This document shows positions 15,201-28,100 of a DNA stretch of 64,000 nt, piece after piece. Under the pieces are notes generated by a model that was not told the origin of the DNA, did no database searches, and worked only from the letters and a program-made list of their open reading frames with translations. How positions within the stretch are numbered: position 1 is the stretch's first letter; every line of letters begins with the position of its first letter. The position numbers and the translations under genes were made by a program. Where the stretch lies: positions 14,726,098 through 14,790,097 of the forward strand of contig OY740772.1 in assembly GCA_963513935.1 (NCBI GenBank), read 5' to 3'. The stretch is from Aphrophora alni. Lineage: Eukaryota > Arthropoda > Insecta > Hemiptera > Aphrophoridae.

Positions 15201-16138
15201 ATCCCTTGGATTATTTTAATAGGTAACCATATTATATAAATCACTAATAGTAATTAGTTTTTACTTTATTACACACTTGTACTACACAAAAACAGTATTA
15301 TTATTAAGTTAATTTATTTTAAACAGTCCACTAGTTTTACATCTGCCCACAAATTTTGCAAATTTAAATTGTATTTTATGTTATTATTTTATCATCTGTC
15401 ATATTCTTATTCTAAACAAAAAAATGAAATTTAAGTAGATGATGATAAAGTATCAAACACATTATGGAGTATTTTTCAGCAGAATACAAGCCAACAGCAA
15501 TATAATGTACGATAAAATGCTAAAGTATACTAAATTTAAACTTTATAGATACATCTTACTATACTGAATTTATTTAACAAAGGACTTAATTAACATCTTG
15601 AATACTAGTTTCCATAAAAATAAGCAGAATTTTAGAAACAAATGTTGTGCATTGGTGATATTTTAACTTTCAAGACAGATTGTGCAAAAAAAGAAAAGAA
15701 TTCAACTTGGAAACACACTTAATGTATCCCGATTTCAACAGAATAGTGCGATTTATAATTGAGAAAAACTGTTTCCACAACACTGATACAAGTATACCAA
15801 AACTTACTTAAGCAAACCAAAATATTTTTTCACACTAGTAAAGAATTAACAAGAGATATCTATATTAATCAGGGCATAAGACAGAGCTTTATATACAGTG
15901 TGAAGCAGTTGTCTGAACACAATCATTAAAAAAATGTTTTGATTTAAAACCAAATTGTTAGAGTATTAGTACAGATTTCTTAAGGGCAGATTTTAACAGA
16001 GTTACTGTTTTCATCAATTGACCTATAAATACAGGGTAATTTACAAAGAAACCTTGAGGATGTGTTCTACTGGTAAAATTTTTTCTTTTTAATGCATATA
16101 AATGTTAGTCTGTAAACGCTTAGTTTCCCATCTATCTG

Positions 16139-16174
<36 letters not shown>

Positions 16175-19100
16175 CCCCCCCCTTCTACAAAAATACATTA
16201 AACTTTTGAAACAAATAAGATTTTGTACACACATTTTTCATGTTACGGTTTACAAGTGCACAAGAAATAAAGAATTTATTTGTACATATTTTGAAAACGC
16301 GACCGTTTAAAATATTTAATGTCAAATATTTTGAAAACCATCAACTTTAAGAAAAATTTATAATTCACAAAATATTGTCCTTTTTTAAAGACAAACAAAT
16401 CGTTTGAATTTTTTTTTCTGTATGTCAAGGAAAGGCAGATTTATCAACAAAATAAAAAATTTAATTTCTTGAAAAGGGTAAAAATTTTCTCCCTAGTAAT
16501 AAAGCAATTTTTGGTTTGTTTGACATTTTCAAGTTTCTGAATCTTAACTCTAATATATTGATTCATTTATTCATAAGGCCTAAAATTTAAAAGGATTCAG
16601 AGATAAAATTATCAGGATTCCAAAATGTTTTGTTTTTATGGTAATCTTGGGTATTTTAGATCTAAGAAATGAAATGAAAAATACTACAAACAAGGATTTT
16701 ATTGAACAGTATTTAGCTTGTAGAGAATTTAATTGTGAGAAAATTAATGTAAATAAGGTTAAAAAAATAAAATAAAATAAACTTTTTTTTAACAAAACTG
16801 AAGAAGAACTGAATAAACTGAAGAAGAAAAAAAAAAAGTAAGACTATTATTAGAAGTTCAAATCGAAAACACAACTAATTGAAAAGTACTGATATTTAAG
16901 TTTAATTTTTATACCTTAAAGAAAATGTTTTCCTCGATAATTATACAAAATCTAGAGCAACGAATAAAATCAAAAGCTTTTACAATAGTATCAGTACTTT
17001 GCAATATGTTATGTTTATGATTTAAATTTCTAATTAGGTTATATATTTATTAAGGTGTTTCTTCTTCAGTAAAATTTGGTTTTGTAAAAGATTTGTTTTC
17101 ATAAGCCTTATTTAGATTAATTTACTCAGAACTAAATACGGTACTTGTGTATTATACAGACCCCCTCTTTTTTTACACTGAACAGGGATTAATTAAAATA
17201 ATACTGCAATTTTAGTATTATAAATACAATATATAACAACTTAATCTAACGTATTTGTGGTGATTCTTGCTAGCAAAAATCTGATCTACATTTTAGTTAA
17301 CTAAAAACTAAACAAAAATGTTATGTTATATATTCATATAGACTTATGAAATTATTCAGTTTAAAACCAACATAAGTTAATAAATCAGTAAAATAACACA
17401 AATCAATATTAAATACTTAAACAATGAATTTAGTAGAGAGTTGCAGGAACACTGACCTCACAGTGGCTCGATCTAGACAGGATGAATGGTCAAACTTGAT
17501 TACAGTGGGGGAAACAAAAGTTACAGTTATATTATTTTTATTTGTTGTGGCAGTAAACAGGTGACAGAACCTAAAAATATTCGCAAAAGGATGTTTCGAG
17601 TTTATAATTACAAAAAGGAGGGTCAGTATAGTACACAAGTACTGTAAATTCTTACAAGCTAAATTATTTTCAATAAAATCCTGCTTTGTCATATTTTTAA
17701 TTGGCAGAATACAAAACAAATTTTGGTTTTAGCTTAATCTTGATTGTTCTAGACAACTACTAAGATATTATGTATTCATTTTTTTTTTTTTTTTTTTTTT
17801 TTTTTGAACCTCGGCTAAATAAAAAATATATTTTGTTTTTCAGTAAAAAAGGAAAATATTGTATCTCTTGAAATTTTTTGTAAAATTAACACAATAAAAT
17901 TTTCGTTTTTGTACACTCGTAAAAAGTTACATAATAAATGAGTACTCCAAATTCGAACTCAATATACCTAATATACACTTCCAAAGTTACAATGTTTTTA
18001 TAAAAAATACAAAATGGTGGTTTATCTGTATTTCCGAACTTACTCGTATGTTTATATGAACTTTTTTTATTATTTTGATCCAAGTGAACTATCTCGATTT
18101 CCTCCTGGGACACCTGCATATAGTTGATTTCACCAGAGAATGAAAAAAATAATAATAAAGAAGATAATCAGGAATATGAATCAAATTCAAGAAATATGTG
18201 AGCAGTGTACTGTATGCAGATGACCAGGTTATTATAGAAAACACTGAAGGTAAGATACAAATGTCAGTCCATATAAACTGAAACTATTAATTTACACATA
18301 TAATTTTGAAATATCAATATCCAAAACCAAAATCATAGCATTTGTGTGAAGTTATTCATATTTCATGAAGTTATCATATTTGGAACTAATGTAACATTTT
18401 TAATACGGTATAGGCTGTGATTTAACTTGTGAAGGCACCAAAAATAAGAAATAAAACAAGAAGGTATAAACACATTTGTGGGACAATCAATAAAAATCTT
18501 GGGTCTGTATTTTCAATTGAAGTTTAAACTTTATAGTTTAAACCTTGATTTAAATTATCAATTTGAATTTACAAATTAATTAATTTAAATCTTTGGTTTA
18601 AACTTATACCTGTAAAATCAATACTTTTGACTTTCTTACACTGATCCCAGCTGATTATTTTAAGGTTAAAATCCACATCTCTCATTTTTGTGTGTTAAAA
18701 TACAACTAAATAAAGTGCTTATAGAAGACCAATGCTGAAACATTGATACACGATACACCAGTTTTGCCTAGTGCTTATATTAACAACCAAATTGATTTTT
18801 ATAATATTTATGCTGATTTTGGTCTATGGAATCAGCCCTTTATAAACTTTAGATATTGCAACAACTTTGTATATTCAATATTCAATACCACTGCCACTAC
18901 TCAGTTTTGAACGAAACATACAGACACTGGGAAACGATTTTTAAGGGAATAATAATGTTCTCACTGGTTTCGTCTATATAGCCCTTATATTATTGTAATA
19001 TTAGCCTATTTATTATTTCATAGACTTATAAAGTTTTTATTTCAAATCAGACACATTGATATCGATTAAAATCTATATTCCGAAATATTTCGAGGATATA

Positions 19101-22100
19101 CCGAATCAAACTATACATTTAGCCTACAAAGTTAACACGATGTACTTTTTACCGTAGTATATGCCTTAATCGTTATTCAAAATATGAGTACTAGGGCTAG
19201 TATGTGTAGAGTTGACTACAATGAAAATGGATGTAATACTGCAGCCCTATTCATTAGAAAAGTAAAGAATAGTATATAGTAAAGTAGGGGTAACCCTATT
19301 AAACGTAGGCTTGTAAGTAAGCCATGTACTAAGTTAGGCATGAATTATAAAATAATTTAGGTTATAAAAGAAGATTTGATCAGTAAACTTGGTTTAAACC
19401 ATTCATTTTGGGAGATTAACTTAAGCTAAGTTTAAACCGAGGTTAAAAGTCAAACTGGAATTGAAAATATAAACTCTGTTTTAAACGACAGTGTAATCTT
19501 AGTTCTTAAACTTTAATTGAAAATACAAACCTTAAAGGAAAGACATCTAAAGGAACAAAGTTCAAATTCCATAAGGTTATTGCAATTCTCAGCCAGCTAA
19601 AAGGCTCAAAATATTGAGAGCTATAAGTACTTCGGGAGTTAAGAGGTGTCTGAAATTAAATTTCTCAAGTCGGTAAAACGTTGCACAAGAAAATATCAAA
19701 TAATAAATGAATATATATCTAAAAGGAATAGGAGATCGATGGAACAGAAATAAGCAGAAATATGCAGCGATAGATGGAAAGATCGTGTGATGGGAACACG
19801 AAATATATATTTCTGCTTGCTGGAGAAGTACGAGAAGATCGGGCCAGATGAAGTAAGAAGAGGCCATGTGCCTAATCCTGGAAAGGCAAGTGATGATGAT
19901 GACATTGACTTTAAACAAAGTTAAATTAAGAGAGACTAACAGATTATTTTTCAAGTATTATTTTATATAATATATAGGGTAACTTCCATGCAGACAAAAT
20001 CAAAGGCATAAACCTAGTTGGAAATAAAAATATTTTGTACATTTCATGCTGTTTTCCTTATAAATATTTATCTCATTGATTTAAAAAAACATTTTTTTTT
20101 TTAAATCCAATTTACACATCCTCTGTTGTAACTGTAGTTTCTCATACTTAAGAATAATAGAGTTCAGTATTTCTAATACATTTACTAATATTTTACAGTA
20201 AACAGAAAGAAAAAAGTCAAATTCAAAATTTTATAATACAGTAGAACCCCTCAAACTCGACCCCCTCAAACTCGACATTCCGTCAAACTCGACAGGGCCA
20301 GTGACAAGGAGCATGGGATTTCCAAGGTCATTCACTGCATTGTTTTACGCCATGTGCGCCTGCCAGATGCCCGGAGGTTGAGGCTTGTTACTTTTGTTTA
20401 TACAGCTGTGAGGGATGCTCCTTTGTCTAGCTACTTTCTAATCCTACTGTATAGTAGAGGCCAAAGTTAAAGATAAAGGGTCCAGGTAGACCAGGACAGC
20501 CCTAAACATTTGTTGTCAAAACATTCATATTGTTGTGAACCCAAGCGCCTAACTAACCGGATGCTACCGGTCATTAGCACCGATTCCATTTAAAGTAAGC
20601 GGCAAGTCTTTTGTCATAATAATTCAACGGAGCGTCGTAGAACTATGATTCAAGTTTTGTAATAAAGGTCTTAACCATGTGAGAAAAATGATCCGACTCT
20701 TAATTATCAGCAGTTCAATTTATAGCATTTGTATTGGACTGTGTTTGGTATGGACATTCTTTTTCTTCGGCGACTCGAGATGAAGCTGCCAGACGTCCAG
20801 TCGAAAATGAAAAACAAAGATCAATCAAAAGTTTTTTCAAACAATGCTAACTTTGCTCTAATGTTGTTTTTTTTATATAAAATTGTTTTAATCTTTAAAA
20901 ATATTTAATGGACTGTCTGTTTTTTACTGTAGACTTTACTGTAAATTTTATTACAGCATATTAGGATAGGTCTTTTTAGTTTACTAAACCTATTGTACAA
21001 GGCCAACACTTTTTAAATCTCATTTGACCGATCGATAAATTTAATGTTAATGTGTGATTGAACACACTATTTTTTTGTTGTCAGGCAGGGACTTTTTTGC
21101 AATAAACGTTTAATCATTGATAAACAATAAATGTACAGTTATTTAAAAAAATTTTGAGTATTTGTTGCAAACCTAACCATTAAATACCAAAGTTCCCTAA
21201 AACTCGACAACCCCCAAACTCGACAACCTTAAAGTCCACATTGTGTCGAGTTTGAGGGGTTCTACTGTATATGTAAATAGTAAATACAGTTTAGCAAAAC
21301 CTCATTAATTCGAACAAATTAGGCCAAACAGTTATTCAAATTAATTAATGTCCCAACTGCTTACAAGGGTTCGATCCCAATAGGGTCTCAAAAATGTACA
21401 GTGAGATAAAAATAGGAAGATAAAATTGGTAGCAAAATCTGGTTACAAAAGTTACAACTATAGCCAAGGGAATTCCATTTACTGATACATCATTATATTG
21501 GAAAGACCAAGTTTGTCTAACATTCGTTAAGCATTTAACAATCGGTTAAAATATATAACGAAATGTTTAGAAGAGTTGAAATTTTCTGATCCCATGGTCC
21601 ACACAGGGTTCATATGAAGCCTGGGTATAATACGGGATGAATACTAGTTGGATGTCCTTCTACAATACTCATAAAGGTCAAAGTAGAGAAAGACCTCTGT
21701 GAGTCTTTCGACTTCTCCCCCCCCCCACCAAAATACTACAGAGGTTTACTTGAACTTTTAAAAACTTTAGTAACAATAAAGGCTTATAATTTTCATTGAT
21801 CAATAAATTTTTTATGTTTTCTTTCTGTTTTCTTCATGAAATATTATAATAGATATTTTAAATTCATGCATAAAAAGCTTATTGTAAAGTAAGAGGATAA
21901 GCACCCCTAATGTGCAGTAAAAACATCCAACATACCCTGTCTTCCATTTCCTAAGTGACCCGAAGATGTGCAGACAGGAACAAAATTGGACACATAAAAC
22001 ACAAAGCGTTAAAACAGGCCACACAACATGCGACCGATATAAAAAATCATAACTATCTAAAACTAAACAGTTGAAGGAAAGAAGAAAAATAGGAAATGAT

Positions 22101-25100
22101 TAGGTTGGGAAACCACACAATTTTAAATCAAAGCAAACAAACATAGTATCTAATGAGTTAGAATTACATTATTTAATTTAATCAAATTGATATTCGGTGT
22201 ATTTTACTCATGTCGTCTAAATTGTCTCACTCCCATTTATTGCTCATAATAAATAATACATTTTAAATAATTAATAAATATAGTGTAGCCAAATTAAACA
22301 GGTAAAAAAGTCAATAAAGATGAATCACCAACATTGATTTTCTTTTTTTATTTACATTCGAAAATAAACAAATTGTGGCAATTCTGTCACCTGCATGAAT
22401 TATTATAAACAATTTAAAGTTTCAAAATTTCATTAAATATATCTCTTGGTTTTATTGATTTTATTAAGTTATTCTCAATTATAAATAAATTTTTAAAAAA
22501 ACTAGACCACCAAAATACCCAAATAGAAGAGTTAATAAAAAATCAAATTTTTAGTATTGTATGGATAGAAGACAGGCTTACCTTGAAAATTAGTCTTTGG
22601 TATTACCTAGTAGTACACAAATAGAAGCACACACAATAAAGTACTAAAGTTCTGAAATATTTCTTAAACTCTATTCACTTTCTCAATCAGTAAAGAGTAT
22701 ATAAAAGAAGACTCAACCTATCCATACAAAATCCGAACATAATAGGCTATGTGCTCTATTAAACTCTAATTTAAAAACAAATAAAAAAGTGATTTATGAT
22801 TTTAAACAAATTCGTGTTAACTCTACTAAAAAAAATCCATGTTATTTTAAACTTTAGAAAATGAAACTTTTAAATAACAATTAAAACTTTTTTAAATATA
22901 CGAGTTGTTGTAATGGCTAAATATTTAATTTGTTTATAAAATATCAAGGCCTTGTGAAAAACATATACATCTTTAAAAAGTATTTTTATCTATCGCCAAA
23001 AATTTTATTTTATACGATTTTTTAGTCCATTTTGATAATGAAACAATTTTGTATGTAAATTAATTTGTAATTGTATTAAATTATTTTTTAATTGTTTGCA
23101 AAAAATGCAATTTTAAGTAAGAAAAAATGTCAAGAAGTTTCATTTTATAAAATAATCAATGTGTTTTTTATCCAGTTGTGGGAATTTGTTTAAATACATT
23201 TTTTAAATTTTGATTAACTCTTATTTCTAGATAAAATATGCATGGTTGGGTATCTCGTTGGTCTCATTTTGTTAAAAATTTATTTACAAACAAAAACAGA
23301 ATAATTTTTTGTACTATCAAAAGTTATAATTTTTTTTTTTTTTTAACTATAATTATAATAACAATTTGCACAGGTGACAGAATTTTCTCAGGTTTCGGGG
23401 ACCATATTTATATTTACACCCAGAATGCAAATCAAAAATTAAATCATTGTCAGCGATTCAATTTTTCAGTGTCTAATTTCACACGACTAGGAATATTTTC
23501 ATATTGTTCTCAAGGCACAAGAATATGTGAGGTGCTGTGTAGAGTGGGTAGTACTAACTCACATTACTATTCAAGCAGAAAACATTGGCAATGATTGTAT
23601 GTTTTCAGAAAGCATTACAAATTTTTTGTTATTTGTCGTAATTAAATACCTATTTTTTAAAGTACGATGGAAAGGAGTAAGATGAAAGGGAAAACTATAT
23701 GTAATAAATAAGGGGAGAAATACAAAGGTCATGTTTTAAGTAAGAAACGTTTACGCACCATAACCATTCAATCCCCAGACCCCTAGTTTCAAGGTCAAGC
23801 CTCTCATTTAAAATCTTTGTATGTGTTAGGTTGTTTGTTTACATTACATTGTAAAATACGATGTTGATCAATAATGTCTTCCGATTATAAAGTGTGTTCT
23901 GTGATGACATTTTTAAAATCAAAAATTATTCTTCATGCTGAAATTCATCAACAATTTATGGAAATATATGGAGGAATATATACGAGGAAATGCGTTAAAT
24001 GGTGTAAAGAAGTAATATCGTGATGAGTCACGATCTTAATGGCCAACTGTCATTGCTGACTTACAAAGTTTAAAATCATATTAGTAAAAACAAGCACTTC
24101 GCTATTGATGAGGATTTCCTTAAAGTTTAGTGATTTATAATTTATGATATGTTCTTAAGCTCCAATACAAGAAAACTGAAGAAATTTTTAGAAGGGAAGC
24201 AAATGGCAAATTATGATAAATTGAAATACATTGTTCAAATATAAGGAACAAACTTTATCACTCTTCCATCCCCAAAACCAAATAAAAGCTAAACATCACA
24301 AAAAATCAGTCAGTTTAGTAGTTGTCAGTCAAAAAGCAAAAATGAACCTTGAACAGTTTTTACAAAAATATTAAATAAGGACCTAACCTTACTTTGCGTA
24401 TGCCCTAAATATGTCCTCATCGTAAATGATATTTCATTAAAATCTGACAGCAGTCTAAGTTCATTTTTGTTTTTTTTCCCCCTGATTGTTCCTGAACTGT
24501 AATATTTTTTTTTACTTGCGATTTTGAGGATTTAATCTTCTCATTTCAAAAATATTTTAACAAAATTATTACAGGTGTTTTAACAAAATTATATAACAGC
24601 CTCATGGCCGATTTTTTTGGGTTTTTACCTATAACTTACGAACCAGGATTTTTGAAAAGATGGCGACCAATACGTTTGTGTCCTTAGAGACTACACTTGA
24701 TCGAAATCGAAAGTCGAATTTTATAAAATTGTAACTTTGTGATTTTTTATGAATTATCAAAACATTTAAGAAAAAAAAGTTCAGAGATACAGCCTAAATA
24801 TGCCCACATACTAAATTTTATTAAAGACAGTTATCGTGTTTGAGCAATGCTGCTCTGTCTCCACGTAAGATAGATGAAAGACTTCATTCCAAAAATCACT
24901 TTTTTGGACTCAGGCGACCTCAAAACGTATATACAGTATTTGCAAAAAAAACTACTATGATTTCCTAATACATCACATAACTTTCTCTACACTACACATG
25001 TCAGAAAGTAAAAATTAGTTGTGTATTGGTTAAATGGACAGATGACCAGCCTTCTATGATGAAAGGATCAACAAACTTTTGATACTTCGCAATGAATGCT

Positions 25101-28100
25101 TAGATTATGTAGGGAAATAAAGAAATGTTGTAGGTCGTATATATTACCAGATAAGAAAATGTTGTTCATTTGTTGATTTAATAAAAATTTCTGTAACAAA
25201 ACAGTTTTCACTTAAAAAAATGACCTTCGTATGATGATTAAATAAGGAATATACTACGAAAATAACAATGAAAACATGAAACTTCCTGAAATATGTGACA
25301 AAATTACAAAAAAATATATACAGAGTTTATAAAATATGGATAGGAGATACAGGTTTACCAATGTAAAATGGTCCTTGGTGTTACCTAGTAGTACACAAAT
25401 ACAAAAACACAACGAAACATCAAAGTTCTGAAATATTTTCTAAACACTGTTCACTTTCTCAATCAGTAGAGAGAAGAAATAGAATAAATTCTTTAAGTCT
25501 GGTTGCAGAGGATCGATTTGTGTTGAACTACAGATAAATGTTTTATTATTATTTTTGTTATTACTCAAGTTTTTATTCATATTCATTTGAAGTAAGTTTG
25601 TTGGAATAGGATAAAGGATGATTTTTATCTAAGATTAAGGGATTCTCTTGATTTTGTAGATCTCTATCCTTTTTTTCTTCTCTAAACAGGCTTACTTAGA
25701 ATTAATATAAATAATAAATTTTTTAAAATGGAAAAAAAAACAATAAAATATTTATCTGTGGTTCAACAGAGATCCATCCTCTGTAATTAGACTACAACAA
25801 CTTATTCTTTTATACTCCCTACCGATTGAGAAAGTGAATAGTGTTTACGAAATATTTCAGAACTTCCGTATTTTTCTATTTGTGTACTACTAGGTAATAC
25901 CAAGGAACACTTTTCAAGGTAAGTCTGTATCTCCTATCCATACAAAATCTAATCAAGATAGGATATGTACCCTTTTAAACTCTAACCTAAAAATAATATA
26001 TACAGTAACTTGAAGCAAAAATATCTACTTTCCCATGAACCTTACCAAAATAATTATAAAGGAGAGCTATATTTGAAGGTAAATGTACTTGAGATACATA
26101 TTATTATTACTTTATATTTAGCCCTTCTAGCAATCACAATGATTAAAAAACTAAAAACCCACTACCGTACTAATAAAGCCCAGAGTTGTTTCATAAACAT
26201 ATCTTGTTGTGCATACTGTACATGATAAATCTTCTATAAGCATTGTAGTGGAGTTCACAATAATTTAGTTGAAAATTCCCTTGACCACAAAGTTAACCCT
26301 TAACCACTAAGTTTGTGGTTAAGGAAATTTTCAACTAAAATACTGTACATGTCTAGTTGAAAATAAAATGCAATGCACTCCCCTTCAACCTATTAAGTTA
26401 ACTAAATATGGTTTGTTCTACCTTTGTAGTGATTGCCTACTTCCATAAGCCCAAATTTTCAACTTTCGAGTGAGTGGACATAGGACAAATCAAAAATTTT
26501 TCAATGATGTCATATGTCCCTGTGACATCATTTTAAATGGCTTGATAAGACAAGAAAAATGATATAGAAGTTTTTGTTGGACCAGCATAACTAAAACTGC
26601 AATTTTTAATACGATTGTATTAGGATAGCTAAAAAGGAAATTGCATCGCCTCGATATTATCATTATTATTTGAAAAGCTTCTCAAGTACGACAGAAGATG
26701 GCATAAATCATCTTTTTTTTTGCCTTTCAAAGAGTGTGGATGATTCAAAATTTTTAAATAGAATATGTGATTTTGTGATGCCTCATTTTAAAAGTCTTGG
26801 TGAAAATAAACAAATAACAAATAAATAAAATAGTTATATCCAAACCAAAATAACCGCAAAAAAAATGAATGATGGTGAGAATTTCATAGTTCTAATGTCA
26901 TTAGTTTCACCTTACCAAGACTTTGATAATGAGGTATAACATGAATATACCTTATTTACAAATTTTCAATCACCTGAGAGGCCAAACACCTAAAATTAGG
27001 ACATATCAAGGGAGCCTCTCTTATAATCTCATATTAAGAATATAATCTTATATTCTCAAATAATAATAAAGTTAAGGAAGGTTCAATTCAATTTCTTTTC
27101 TAGCAATTTTAATACAATCCACATTAAGAGAGGTCATTTTAATTATGGTCGTAAAACAAATTTTTTTTATTGTGATATTTCTTTTCTTATTGAGCCCTTT
27201 AACTATTTTTGACTTACTCTCCCACTCTCTGATACAAGTAGTTTCTTACTACAAAGAAGATTGCCACAAATCATATTACGTTATCTTAATTAATAACAAA
27301 GTTAATGAGGTGGAGGTAGAAGTTTCTTTTTAGCCAGTGTATATTGTGTATGTAATTAATTACTAAAGTAACATTATACAAGGGTTATCTTGAAAGTAAC
27401 TTTCATTCACTTATGACTCAACATGGTGGAAGAAATGCTCCATTATTACGAAGCATTATGTTACTACATAGAAAACCCAACATGATACAACAAACATAAG
27501 TTTTTTCACCCATTCATGGTATTACAACGAAAATCTGTAGCACACTCCACCTGAATTTAAGTCTGTAGTGCAGTTATTTATAATTAATAATCCTATCCTG
27601 GCATCCTACAATTGTCATGTTCTTAAAAAGAACAAAAATTGCACTCCACCATACTTCTTCTTCAATTGGCCGGTCTATCCCTTTTCCACATCAGCCACAA
27701 AGCTTTATTGTATTCCTAAATGAAAAAATAAATAAATAAAATGTTTTGATGACATTAGAGATTTCCAGGAAGACCCATAATCTCTGTGATCTTCAGAATC
27801 TCCCTGATAAGATTTTCTGTCCCTTTTTGAAAGATCCAAGCAATGTTGGCCAGCACATCTACATATTCAAGCTGTGGTTTAAATAATAGGGGGAATTTTA
27901 TAATTACTAAATTCATAAGCTTGTTAAACAGTACAATAATTTACCTTAAAACTCAATTTGCGTTGAAACTATGTAGAAAAATAATTAGAATATTATAGTT
28001 TTCTGTAACCATATATTTTTTTAAATAACTGAATGAAAGTTACATTCCAGATAGCCTCTTGTACATAGACTAGTAAAAAACTAAATTATACATATAATTT

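Noticed and set aside
16032..16070. ACAGGGTAATTTACAAAG as a mariner end
   Set aside because: No inverted partner was found nearby; a single short match is not enough.
16580..18119. Several 70-100-codon minus-strand ORFs in intron 4
   Set aside because: Hydrophobic, AT-driven frames without motif similarity or splice support.
19589..19954. 121-codon minus-strand ORF
   Set aside because: It is the antisense shadow of the reverse transcriptase remnant.
21368..21378. tRNA-like B box (GGTTCGATCCC), possible tRNA or SINE
   Set aside because: No A box at the right distance, no cloverleaf, and no poly(A) or repeated copy seen.
23238..23594. 118-codon ORF as a gene
   Set aside because: Low-complexity, Phe/Ile-rich from AT-rich DNA, with no domain, no splice context and a T-run inside.
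27640..27900. Possible RT fragment ([16 protein letters not shown])
   Set aside because: Too short and too weak to separate from chance within the mariner-like MITE.
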